Assembly (NCBI GenBank): GCA_021186555.1
Contig: JAJKFL010000330.1
Span: 31,164,944-31,228,943, forward strand
Reading direction: 5' to 3'
Length of the DNA: 64,000 nucleotides
DNA from: Reticulitermes speratus
Taxonomy: Eukaryota > Arthropoda > Insecta > Blattodea > Rhinotermitidae
Shown here: one piece after another, positions 1 to 9,454 of the stretch
How the letters are laid out: every line of letters starts with the position of its first letter
How positions within the stretch are numbered: position 1 is the first letter of the stretch
The notes under the pieces: model-generated
The model's input: only the letters and a program-made list of their open reading frames with translations
Databases searched by the model: none
Told to the model about the DNA's origin: nothing
Position numbers and translations under genes: made by a program

Positions 1-480
1 CGACCATGGGTATTAAGAACTTTAATTGACGAAGGAGTCAAGTTAGAAAGAGGGTGAAGATTGGTTTGAACCAGTCCTTAATATACATACACCCTTTTCC
101 CACTGTCGCCCCAATTATTTTTATTTGCCCCTCTTCAACTCAGTAGCCAAAAAAAAAACTAGTCTTAGGTAGAAAAAATATTTGGGGGGGGGGGCTTTGC
201 CCCCCACCACCAAGTTACCCTTATGGTTTTAGTTATTTATATAATTTGTGTTTCAGTGTTTGTATGCAGTGATATATACATATATTTAGTAAGCAAATAA
301 GGTCTTTGAAACATGACGGTACTAGCACGTTTCATATTAGTTACAGTTTTAATTATTTAGCTCACCTGGGTTTCAATTTGAGCCATAAGCCCAATTTTTT
401 TAATTGCCTTTATTGTGTTTGTGTGTGTGTTTATGTGTGTAATTTTTGTTGTAATTATTTTGTGCTACTTTTGTAATTGG
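1..480. other. gene-free stretch with a G11 tract
   Basis: No coding region or recognisable element is supported here. It is AT-rich with a G homopolymer at about 184-194 followed by a C-rich complement, which gives a small G/C hairpin. Similar G tracts with pyrimidine partners recur near 41380 and 59380, so this may be a decayed dispersed repeat. Confidence 0.3.
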
Positions 481-710
481 CCATTGTGCTCTTAAGCTAG
501 CACTGTAAGAAATGAGAACTGAACTGAATTATTATTACTATTATTATTATTACTATATTTATTACCACCTTTATGCAGGGTATTTACAATTATGTACCTG
601 AAACAAACCATGTTTCTAAGGCATATAATGTTGCAGCTATTCTGTGCTTACAGCACGTCATACGTGTAATGTCATTTCCAATGACAAACCTTCATTTACT
701 TATCATCATC
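440..710 (+). repeat. LINE-like 3' tail and (ATT)n dispersed repeat
   Basis: The stretch ending GAACTGAACTGAATTATTATT resembles a non-LTR retrotransposon 3' tail running into an (ATT)n microsatellite. The sequence after it, with CAGGGTATTTACAATTAT and a following ACCTGAAA, is closely matched at 52184-52320, also directly after an (ATT)n tract. Two copies in one window make this a dispersed repeat. The family is not identified. Confidence 0.5.
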
Positions 711-784
711 GTCATCATTATTTCGTCCGTGGACTGAGCACAAACACCTACCGACTTACAGCCATGTTTTGATAATCATCGATT

Positions 785-945
785 GGTCATCGTCCTCTCA
801 ACGCGGAAGCCCCGGTTCGATCCCAGGCATGTCCGTGTCGGATTTGCGGTAGACAAAGTGGAACTGTGAAAGGTTTCTCTCCGAGTACTTCAGTTGACCC
901 TGTCAATATCATTGCACCAATGCTGATTCCTTCATCCATGACCAA
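785..945 (+). repeat. tRNA-derived SINE, family C, diverged copy
   Basis: A B-box-like GGTTCGATCCCAGG sits near 814 and is followed by the body shared with copies at 13960 and 44800: GTCGGATTTGCGGTAGAC, TCTCCGAGTACTTC, then a CACCAATGCT block. The 5' head is weak. The shared body identifies it as an old copy of a tRNA-headed SINE. Confidence 0.6.
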
Positions 946-1331
946 CGCCATACAGGCTTACCAATGTACAGCGTCATTTTAAAAAAAAGTTCTCTCTGCA
1001 TGTCTTTTGGTTTCACGCTATTTGTTGCATTCGGTTGCTATTCCCCCCACGTAATACGCTACAAGTGACAAGACGCACAGTGTAATTAGCAAGATATTTA
1101 ACAGCCTACTTATATAACAATCCGTCATCCGTTGTTACGACGCAGGGTGATATTTGGTGACATTGTTCATGAGGAAAAAAAATGCGTCTTATGAGGTGGG
1201 AAACACGGTATATAATTTTTGACTTGACGTCATGTCTTGGCTAGGCAAAAACTACAAATAATTAAGTTATGTACTTAACAAATAAATGAGCATATAACGG
1301 CTAAGCCTAATCAAGGTTTCGTATGAGCATC
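946..1331. other. gene-free stretch
   Basis: No coding sequence, array or recognised repeat boundary is visible between the family C SINE and the next SINE. Confidence 0.3.
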
Positions 1332-1342
1332 TCATCTTGACA

Positions 1343-1598
1343 AGTTCCCAGTGGCCGTGCGGTCTAAGGCGTGGGTCTGCGACCGTTCGCTTGCTGGGAT
1401 TGCGGGTTCGAATCCCGCCGGGGGAATGGATGTCTGTCTCTTGTGAGTGTTGTGTGTTGTCAGGTAGAGGTCTCTGCGACGGGCTGATCACTCGTCCAGA
1501 GGAGTCCTACCGAGTGTGGTGTGTCTGAGTGTGATCGTGAAACCTCGAAAACTGAGGCGACCTTGGCCCCCAAGGGGCTGTCGAGCCATTGGGAAATT
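1343..1598 (+). repeat. tRNA-derived SINE, family A, with target-site duplication
   Basis: The head CAGTGGCCGTGCGGTCTAAG resembles an RNA polymerase III A box, and GGTTCGAATCC at 1405-1415 is a canonical B box. The tRNA-unrelated body ends near GTCGAGCCATTGGG. A perfect 11-bp direct repeat, TCATCTTGACA, flanks it at 1332-1342 and 1599-1609. This is the target-site duplication expected of LINE-mediated insertion. The same body occurs at 2480, 46534 (minus) and 60910 (minus). It is not a functional tRNA: the acceptor stem does not close and the unit continues for about 250 bp. Confidence 0.88.
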
Positions 1599-1609
1599 TC
1601 ATCTTGACA

Positions 1610-2479
1610 GTAAGAAATGTGGAATTGCTACAAAGCACAAGACAGTACAAGACACTGTACAAGGAAAAGTCAGGACAGACGTGACAGTGACGTCACTAGC
1701 ACAAGGTACATGATAGTAAATGAACTCCGTGTCAATTAGAAAGGCCAATTGGTCAATACTGTATAGTGAAATAGTCGATGTTTACTGCGATAATCGTATG
1801 AAACAGAACTACGAAGTGTGGCAAAAGGCAAAGTTTCTGCTCCTTATAACAGGTGGTACATACAGCTGACATTACGTTTTAAACAAAGACCGCTGAGGTG
1901 GGGTTCAGTGATTCCATAAATCGGTAAAGCTAATGGAAGAAGTGTAGGTACAGTACGAAGTCTAGGTTGTAAATCACAAACACTTGTCGCCTGCTCCGAA
2001 CAGGGTCGAATCAATTAAAGAAAACTCACACCAAGACCTAATACGATAGGGAATAGTCAGTCTATTGACGGTGTAAAACTGGAGCAGTTGTAGGATAGTA
2101 GCGGAGTTTGGCAAAGATTCAAGTCTCAATATTATGGTGCCCTCTTCTGCTGTGTTGGGGGGGTGGAGGGGGGCAGAGTTGCTTGCTCCAGGCTTTGATT
2201 TATAAATCTTAAATACCACTAAAGGGTGGGAAAATTCGACGATGAATGACTCGCAGTAGACAGCGGGACGAAGCCAAAATCACATGTTAGGAAGACCCTC
2301 GCGTGACCTGCCATTCCTGCATTCCTGTTCTTTAGCAGCCACAGCCTTTAAAATAGGTCGCAAAACGAACAGGAATCAGCGACCAGCGATTGCAAACTGA
2401 GAGATTTATGGATGTGGTACAGCGGGTCTTAAAATACTCTCATTACCCACATCTATTGTAGAGACTAGCCTATGTTAAG
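1610..2479. other. gene-free stretch
   Basis: No supported gene or element. The short open frames do not resemble known proteins, and no splice-site context supports them. Confidence 0.3.
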
Positions 2480-2717
2480 CCGATCACAGTGGCCGCGCGG
2501 TCTAAGGCGTGGGTCTGTGGCCGTTCGCTTGCTGGGATTGCGGGTTCGAATCCCTTCGGTGGCATGGATATATTGTCTTTTGTGAGTGTTGTCAGGTAGA
2601 AATCTCTGCGTCGGGCTGATCACTCGTCCAGAGGAGTCCTACCAAGTGTGGTGTGTCTGAGTGTGATCGTGAAGCCTCGATAATGAGGCCCTGGCCCACA
2701 ATGGGCTCTTGTGCCAT
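2480..2717 (+). repeat. tRNA-derived SINE, family A
   Basis: A second copy on the plus strand with the A-box-like head at 2487 and B box GGTTCGAATCC at about 2543. It lacks a short part of the body after GTGAGTGTTGT and has many changes against the 1343 copy. No clear target-site duplication was found, consistent with greater age. Confidence 0.8.
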
Positions 2718-2774
2718 GGAGTATATGATAAGACATCAGATGGTTGGCCGGTAGGAAGGACGGACAGACAGGTG

Positions 2775-2777
<3 letters not shown>

Positions 2778-2815
<38 letters not shown>
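2778..2815. repeat. (TA)n microsatellite
   Basis: A run of alternating TA of about 38 bp follows a GGACGGACAGACAGG tract. It explains the YIYIYI-type peptides seen in translation. Confidence 0.9.
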
Positions 2816-2959
2816 CCTAGAACGCTGGATACTGAATAACTCAGAGGAAGGGACACATGGCGTGAGGCTGGCTCGAAATGTCGCGGGCCTGGAGTCTTAG
2901 GGGGGGGCCCCAATTAGACACCCGAAATTTAACTGTAAGTGTAATTAATTCCGTCAACA

Positions 2960-3154
2960 CATCTTAACCATGGAGGACAATATTAAAATGGATCTTCAAG
3001 AAATAGGATGACAAGGCGTGGATCGGATTGATCTGGCTCAGAAAGAAGACACGTGACAGGCTGTTGTGAAGATGGTGATATTGTGCAAAATGCAGGAAAT
3101 TTCTTGAGTAGCTGAAGAACTGTTAGAATTTCAAGGACTTCGCTCCATCGAGTG
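2960..3154 (+). pseudogene. decayed LINE 3' end (ORF2 C-terminus and tail)
   Basis: Translation gives pieces like [11 protein letters not shown] and RIDLAQKEDT, broken by stops. These match the conserved C-terminal tail of a non-LTR ORF2 seen much better preserved at 47931-48285 (minus). The shared 3' stretch continues through GAAATTTCTTGAGTAGCTGA and CTTCGCTCCATCGAG, then enters an AGTT repeat. Only the last part of the element is present, as usual for 5'-truncated LINE copies. It directly abuts the large GGTT/AGTT array. Confidence 0.6.
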
Positions 3155-3156
3155 AC

Positions 3157-3189
<33 letters not shown>

Positions 3190-4080
3190 CAGTCAGGTAG
3201 TGAGGAGGTTGGTTGGTTGGTTGGTTGGTTGGTCAGTCAGGTAGTGAGGAGGTTGGTTGGTTGGTTGGTTGATTAGTCGGTCAGGTAGTGAGGAGGTTGG
3301 TTCATTGATTGGTTGGTTGGTTAGTCAGTCAGATAGTGAGGAGGTTGGTTGGTTGGTTAGTTAGTTAGTTAGTCAGGTAGTGAGGAGTTTGGTTGGTTGG
3401 TTGGTTGGTTAGTTAGTTAGTCAGGTAGTGAGGAGTTTGGTTGGTTGGATGGTTGGTTAGTTAGTTAGTTAGTCAGGTAGTGAGGAGTTTGGTTGGTTGA
3501 ATGGTTGGTTGGTTAGTTAGTTAGTCAGGTAGTGAGGAGTTTGGTTGGTTGGTTGGTTGGTTAGTTAGTTAGTCAGGTAGTGAGGAGTTTGGTTGGTTGG
3601 TTGGTTGGTTGGTTAGTTAGTCAGTCAGGTTAGGAGGTTGGTTGGTTGGTTGGTTGATTAGTCGGTCAGGTAGTGAGGAGGTTGGTTGATTGGTTAGTTG
3701 GTTGGTTGATTAGTCGGTCAGGTAGTGAGGAGGTTGGTTCATTGATTGGTTGGTTGGTTAGTCAGTCAGGTAGTGAGGAGGTTGGTTGGTTGGTTAGTTA
3801 GTTAGTTAGTTAGTTAGTTAGTCAGGTAGTGAGGAGTTTGGTTGGTTGGTTGGTTAGTTAGTTAGTCAAGTAGTGAGGAGTTTGGTTGGTTGGATGTGTG
3901 GTTAGTTAGTTAGTCAGGTAGTGAGGAGTTTGGTTGGTTGGTTGGTTAGTTAGTTAGTCAGGTAATGAGGAGTTTGGTTGGTTGGTTAGTTAGTTAGTTA
4001 GTTAGTCAGGTAGTGAGGAGTTTGGTTGGTTGGTTGGTTAGTTAGTTAGTTAGTCAGGTAATGAGGAATTTGGTTGGTTG

Positions 4081-4118
<38 letters not shown>

Positions 4119-4156
4119 CAGGTAGTGAGGAGTTAGGTTGGTTGGTTGGTTAATTT
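3150..4156 (+). repeat. GGTT/AGTT compound minisatellite
   Basis: About 1 kb made of tetranucleotide runs (GGTT)n and (AGTT)n separated by a punctuation block close to AGTCAGGTAGTGAGGAGTTT. I count about 20 punctuation blocks, 40-55 bp apart, with variable tetranucleotide numbers. The array begins exactly where the LINE fragment upstream enters its AGTT tail. Confidence 0.92.
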
Positions 4157-4860
4157 TTAACATAATCCTGAAGAAAACCGTATAAACAAACAAACAAATA
4201 AATAAATAACAATTTGTAAGAAAGTTAATTCGAGTTAGACACAGCCTTTTATTGATTCCTTCAAGGTTGGAAAAAGCATTTTATTGATTCGTCTCTTAAG
4301 TTCAGTCCAAGCACCACAAACGTCACAGTACTGCAGGCCTATATCACATTCACAAAATACACATAAATACGTACAATAAACTTACACGAACGTATCCTCA
4401 TGACAAAATCCAGTAAAACACACTTAACAACATACAAAATTCCATTATTAATAATTCGACAACCCTGACAGGCTGCATTATGTTTGGAGATAACTAAAAC
4501 TATACTACAAACACAGCCTCCTCTCTTTGGCCAGGGCTAAATCGGCCGAACCGTGAAGGTGGCCACTCACATTCACCTAGTGTCGAGGTTAAGAATGCGT
4601 GGAACTGTACCTCCTATACACCTTCACGCCGTGCACAGAGACACCCTTACCTTTACCTTTACTCACACAAGTATAACTACACACGATATTTACAATCAGA
4701 CACATAGTTACGTCCTCTTAATCATTCACTAGTAACATAAATCCATAAACTGAATAGGTGTGAATCAAAAGGAATTTTTTTCAAATTTACTTTAAATACA
4801 GGCTTCTTATTTTATCTGACGACTGACAGATGTCAGATAAAACAATGACCCTATACTTTA
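4157..4860 (+). other. gene-free stretch with a family B SINE 3' fragment
   Basis: No gene is seen. At about 4549-4665 there is a partial copy of the family B SINE 3' half, recognisable by CACCTAGTGTCGAGGTTAA and the terminal CTTACCTTTACCTTTAC tail. The rest is unassigned. Confidence 0.45.
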
Positions 4861-5012
4861 CTGTTAGTAGCAAATAGAGACTTCATTTACAGAGAGACAC
4901 GTCGTACAAGTACAGCTGTACCCAAGTCACCAAACTGTTAGTAGCAAATAGAGACTTCATTTACAGAGAGACACGTTGTACAAGTACAGCTGTACCCAAG
5001 TCACCAAACTGT
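4857..5012 (+). repeat. 78-bp tandem duplication
   Basis: The block starting ACTGTTAGTAGCAAATAGAG is present twice in direct tandem, differing at about one base (CACGTCGTAC against CACGTTGTAC). It abuts the palindrome starting at 5024. Confidence 0.85.
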
Positions 5013-5023
5013 TGGTGGCATAC

Positions 5024-5280
5024 CACAAATTACACACCAACAAAATGCACCACAATTTTTCACCTTTCACTCTTCAACCCCTACATATGTTTCAGCCCTT
5101 ACAAGGCCATCTTCAGGGGGCTCGTAGTCTACATTTAATTTACATCCAGACAACAATGGATGTAAAGTAAATGTAGACTACGAGCCCCTGAAGATGGCCT
5201 TGTAAGGGCTGAAACATATGTAGGGGTTGAAGAGTGGAAGGTGAAAAATTGTGGTGCATTTCGTTGGTGTGTAATTTGTG
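5024..5280. repeat. large palindrome with hammerhead-like motif in each arm
   Basis: Left arm 5024-5148 and right arm 5157-5280 are reverse complements with about four differences over 124 bp and an 8-bp centre. Each arm contains CTGAAGA, a hairpin and GAAAC: plus strand 5188-5226, and minus strand about 5078-5123. No coding capacity. The structure fits an inverted-repeat (foldback) element or paired terminal repeats of a retroelement. Confidence 0.85.
5188..5226 (+). ncRNA. hammerhead-ribozyme-like motif, locus 1
   Basis: CTGAAGA (5188-5194) fits the hammerhead core CUGANGA. A hairpin GGCCTT/AAGGGC with a GG mismatch follows, then GAAA (5211-5214). CA-TA-TG can form a 2-bp stem III, TA (5221-5222) is in the cleavage-site position, and GGG pairs with the CCC before CTGA as stem I. 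Function is untested. A reverse-complement copy lies in the left arm of the palindrome. Confidence 0.45.
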
Positions 5281-5995
5281 ATTTGTTAAAAAATGCACAG
5301 TGAAGATAATATACAATTTGTTAGTGGCATATTTGACATGCGGTATTTCGGCTGTCTTCACTGGAATCCCAACACACAGACGACAGCCACATTCAGCATG
5401 GAGGAAGAACAGATCCTGCGCAGACCCATTTTTTTGGAACAGCATTCATGTATTACTTATCCGCACTGGCGTCGAGTCCACCATTCCAGTCGAGTTGATA
5501 TGCGAGCCATGCCTTTTCGAGCCTTCGTGAGACACGCTTAATCGGTTATCGTAGCGGCCGTCAGCAAGTGCCGGTACGTTTTACGACTCGTCTCATATCT
5601 GCTGTTACATCATGTATCAGGAACAAGGCAGCTAAGCTACCTGCTTGGTCTGGAAGTCGCTTGACGGCCAGCGGTCCGTGTGGATTACAATGATGAGATC
5701 ATTTCACGGCGGCCGACCACAACTTCATACCACACTGAAAGATGACCACAAAATCTCGCGAACCTACCGCAAAAGGAGTTATCTTAATGACAGAGAAATT
5801 CCAGTGTGTCATTCCCTGATGATGGAGACAGAGAATGTCTTCGAAACGCTGGCCCTAGAGACGTAACATTTATAAACTGGAGGGTTCCAAGAATTCTTAA
5901 TCGAATACAGTTAATGCATAGTGAGATCTGTAAATGGAGAAACATCTAGATTTGAATTGGGCAAAGTAAAACTAAAATCAAGCTAATAAAAAGGC
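5281..5995. other. gene-free stretch with one hammerhead-like motif
   Basis: Short open frames occur, but none resembles a known family. The only structured signal is the CTGATGA...GAAAC motif at 5816-5848, annotated separately. Confidence 0.3.
5816..5848 (+). ncRNA. hammerhead-ribozyme-like motif, locus 2
   Basis: CTGATGA (5816-5822), one unpaired T, then GGAGACA-GAGAA-TGTCTTC forming a 7-bp stem II with one G-U pair, then GAAA (5843-5846) and CGCTGG. The core is canonical. Stem I is not convincing. The 3' part (GAAACGCTG) matches the motif at 55538-55590. Confidence 0.4.
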
Positions 5996-6545
5996 AATAC
6001 AGGCAATGTACGTATAACGTAACACTGAGGCGCGTTCGCGTAACCATTGTTGCCGTGGAAATGCAGTAAGTATTACATATTCTGAAGGTGTGTCTGTAGC
6101 CTTAGTTATCGAGCATGCAAATCGCATGCGCCGTATTATATTGTCATCTGTGGTTTGCCCGGCTGTACCATATTTTTCCACATTATCTCATAAACGGCAC
6201 GATTTTCGGAAAAAAAAAATATTAACATAAAAAGTGATTTCATTTTCTCTACAACGTTTGTCTGAAACAGTTCTCATTCTGCGAAGAACTTAGCGAGATA
6301 TCGTAAATGTAACGTGGGTCTTCATGTAAAGTACCCGTTATTGTTGTAAGATTTTAATCGAACTTTAAATTTCTCGACAGATTTTCTAAAATACTCAAAT
6401 ATCAAATTTCATGAAAATCCGTTCAATGGGAGCCGAGTTGTTCCATGCGAACAGACAGATGGGCGGACGGCCGGACGGACAGACAGACAGACATAACGAA
6501 GCTACGTAACAGCAGCTTTTCGCAATTTTACTAACGCGCCTGAAA
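5996..6545 (+). repeat. dispersed repeat X, long copy
   Basis: Shares long stretches with 44345-44775 and 55085-55870: GTACGTATAACGTAACACTG at the start, TTATCTCATAAACGGCACGA, a poly-A/G slip, GAAAATCCGT followed by GGGAGCCGAGTTGTTCCA, and a 3' end in TCGCTTTTCGCAATTTT. The element starts near GCGCGTTCGCG and ends with GCGAACGCGCC in better copies, so its ends are inverted. No coding capacity is seen. Confidence 0.75.
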
Positions 6546-6818
6546 AGGACGAACTGGTGTAATAATGCATTCCAGTCAACGTACAGTACGACGTAATGTT
6601 CTGTAAGTGTCACTGACCATCGCCGTCTTGAACGAAAACACTAATTGGTTAAATATTTATTTCGCGTTGATGGAACAGTTCATATTCGAGAAAAAAGTGG
6701 GTAAAAAGTTAGTCCTGTTCATAATAGGGAAAGTAAAAGCATGGGAACCTAATACAGGAATTCGGTAATGGTTTCATCCTCCGTAAATCCCACAAGGTTT
6801 GATCGGATTTCGAAGCCG

Positions 6819-6882
6819 GGGCCCTCTGGTCACCAGATCATTGTTAAACCGGGCCCTCTGGTCACCAGATCATTGTTAAACC
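6819..6882. repeat. 32-bp tandem duplication
   Basis: The block starting GGGCCCTCTGGTCACCAGAT occurs twice in direct tandem, apparently identical. It contains the palindrome CTGGTCACCAG. Confidence 0.9.
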
Positions 6883-7229
6883 AGAAGATAAAATTTGCGA
6901 GTTAAAGAGAGGGCATCAGATGGACAGACTGCAGTATGGAATTCGTTTGTTCTAGCACTTCCACGATTTACTCAGTTGTAATAAAGAGAAATGGTCCCTA
7001 CATTGTAGCGATTTTTTTATGAATTTGGTACACTCAGTGACAAAATAATGGTTTACTTCTCAGAATTTCACAGTCTTCATGGGTCAATAGAACAATCCTC
7101 AGTCTTTCCTTTTCTCAGAACTGTAGGAAAGCTGCACAAAATTTTACTCAGCAACTTTCCTGACACAACTCACAAGAGTAGAGTCACTCATTCTAAAATA
7201 CCTCGCAAAGCACAGACAACTGTGTAAAA

Positions 7230-7695
7230 CAGTTGTTCCCAAACTTTTTCGATCCACCGCCCCCTTGGTTCCATATACACACCCACAGCGCCCCTCCCCC
7301 ACTACCTTTTCTAAAAAAAATAAATGCGCTTTTGTTTCCACTTTTATTTTATATTAAAAAAATCGTTTAAATAAAATTATAAGAGTTAAACTTAATGTTT
7401 TATGTGTTAATTAATAAATTAAAATTTATTATATTTTTATGATCAACAATAATTCATCTAGCAATAGTTTATTAAAAAAATATGTGCTTGAATAAGATTC
7501 ATAAATTAAAATACTAAGAAATTTAGTTCATTTTTTATTTTTAACACAAAAATTACTTTATTTGAATTTTAATATAAAATAAAACGCACTGCTTGTCTAC
7601 TAGCGCCCCCTGTGATAATAACAGTGCCCCCTTCCACCTCTCGTACCTACTAGCGCCCACCTCGGTAATCCCACCGCCCACTTTGGGAACCACTG
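7230..7695. mobile_element. hAT-type MITE, copy 1
   Basis: A 466-bp non-coding element that begins CAGTTGTTCCCAAACTTTTT and ends TTTGGGAACCACTG, so its termini are inverted repeats. An identical 8-bp direct repeat GTGTAAAA flanks it at 7222-7229 and 7696-7703. A TIR beginning CAGTG with 8-bp duplication is the hAT signature. The GC-rich ends (CCACCGCCCCCTTGG) flank a very AT-rich core. No transposase is encoded. The sister copy is at 56580-57064. Confidence 0.9.
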
Positions 7696-7703
7696 GTGTA
7701 AAA

Positions 7704-8678
7704 CCTTTCAGCATCAGGCAGCCAGATACACTCCCTAAGCTTACACGTACTATTTATTAAGTTTCCAAGTCTGTTCCCAAGCTACCGTACTACTATATTC
7801 GCGGGAAACGCACTAACGACTAATATTTCCCAGAATTACCCGCTGAATCGCCCAGCGGAAGCAACACTGTGTTGGCTATGACGTTGGCCTTAATGAGAAT
7901 ATGGCCTACGCCGCACGCAGCAGTCCAAATGTGATGCAACATTCAGACTATTTGATGTAACAGTTGTCCGGCAGCCGTAAACGACAACAATCCCACAGCA
8001 GCGCGGCAGGTGCCGAGTTCGTGAAACAGCTTGCGGACTCGTGTCTGACGTCTTAAACCAAACACGCTGTATTACGGACACTTTCTGCCAAGAAGCAATG
8101 GACGGCTACAGGTTATATTCTGATACGGTAAATAATATAGCTTCCTTCTGCCACTCAATATGTAAACACACACATCAACGCTAATTTACCTAACAGATAC
8201 ACGAATGAATCGGTGAGAATTTACAAATAAAACCGATGTATTTCATCAATAACGGCAGTTAAAAGAATTTAAACCGCAATTCTTCCGTTATTTTAAGGTT
8301 GTCCTTTCCGTGCATTGTTCTGATCAATGTAGTCAGTCTATTGCAGGAACACCCTAATGTGAACAACAGTATGCATTTAGTTGGTGCCATAAATTGCCTG
8401 TAATTCTTCCGTGTTCGTAAAACTAATAGGCTTTCGTCGTTAGTTGTTTAATGACGATGCACGGACAAGTAATGTACTTGTGTGATACATATCGAGTTAT
8501 CATTGGTGTTGGTAAGAACAATCCGTCGCCACTGCTTTTAACATAACACTCTGGACTTTGTCGGCCTTACGAGAAACAACAGAGGAAAACTACGAATAGT
8601 CCATCTTCCATACAAGGTATGTACTGGTGACTTCCAAATAACCAGCAGGACCTTAGCGTGTACGTCTTCATATATATA
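7704..8678. other. gene-free stretch
   Basis: No protein family, array or element boundary is recognised in this interval. Confidence 0.3.
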
Positions 8679-8863
8679 CAGTCGAACCCGGTTATAACGA
8701 CATCAGTTTAAGCGACACCTCGTATATAACGTCACGTGTTCTGTGGTACCAATTAATTCCTCACTGCTAACCACAACGTTATACTCCTCGGTTATAACAA
8801 CACTCGTTTATAACGACACAAAATATTCAGTCCCTTTCATTACGTTATAACGGAGTTCAACTG
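8679..8863. mobile_element. pogo/Tigger-like MITE
   Basis: A 185-bp element with inverted ends: left CAGTCGAACCCGGTTATAAC, right complement CAGTTGAACTCCGTTATAAC, 17 of 20 alike. TA precedes the left end. The right flank is TG, so the duplication is not intact. Repeated GGTTATAACGACA-like blocks lie inside. Ends of this form are typical of pogo/Tigger-derived MITEs; no coding region. Confidence 0.75.
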
Positions 8864-8867
8864 TGTG

Positions 8868-8913
8868 TGTGTGTTATATATATATATATCTATAATATAT
8901 ATATATATATCCT
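8868..8913. repeat. GT/TA microsatellite
   Basis: A short GT run passes into interrupted (TA)n. Confidence 0.85.
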
Positions 8914-9020
8914 CAATATTAAATTCATGAAAATCCGTCCAGTGGGAGCCGTTCTATGCGGACGGTCAGACAGACATGACGAAGCTAAAAGTCGCTTTTC
9001 GCAATTTTGCGAACGCCTGA
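8914..9020 (+). repeat. dispersed repeat X, 3' fragment
   Basis: Only the last part of repeat X is present: ATGAAAATCCGTCCAGTGGG, GACAGACATGACGAAGC and the terminal TCGCTTTTCGCAATTTTGCG. The CCGAGTTGTTCC block is partly deleted. Confidence 0.75.
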
Positions 9021-9379
9021 AAATGAAGGCAGTACTTTCGTGAAGATCCGTTCTGCGTTCTACACCTGAAGGCAGACCATTTGGTTCCCATGTTCAAGAC
9101 GAAGAGTATTATTAGTCAGTAAGCAAACGAAACAGATTACGTCAGCGGTTCCCGGCTGCCCATGATTCACTGAGCGGTGCAACAGTGTTGCCCTCCCCGG
9201 ACGGTCGGTAAGGACAGCCAGCTACTGTATCTGTCTCGCGTTAGGCCACGTAATTACACGTCGCAAACGGCGAGAGGAAAAACGATGACTTCAACATAAC
9301 GTACTTAGAATGTGAAAGGAAATACACACTGAAAAGAAAATCACTAGCTGAAAAAGTACTACATCTAGTACTTTTTAAT

Positions 9380-9454
9380 CCTTTAAAGCCCAGTGGTCAC
9401 TATATGTACCGCCATGTTTAACATTCACAAATTCTACGTTCTGCCCACACAGTG
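9380..9454 (+). repeat. left flank of the dispersed element that seeded the 114-bp satellite
   Basis: The stretch with CACTATATGTACC, GTTTAACATTCACAAATTCT and CTGCCCACACAGTG matches the left part of single-copy relatives at 13733 and 28335. In those, this segment is followed by only one satellite-like unit; here it runs into the thirty-unit array. Confidence 0.75.

Noticed and set aside
1349-1424. Functional tRNA gene
   Set aside because: A and B boxes are present but the cloverleaf does not close and the unit continues as a 250-bp repeat with copies elsewhere. Same for 31975, 45999, 49296, 53201 and 55237.
2620-2913. Tyr/Ile-repeat peptides
   Set aside because: They derive from a (TA)n microsatellite beside a SINE.
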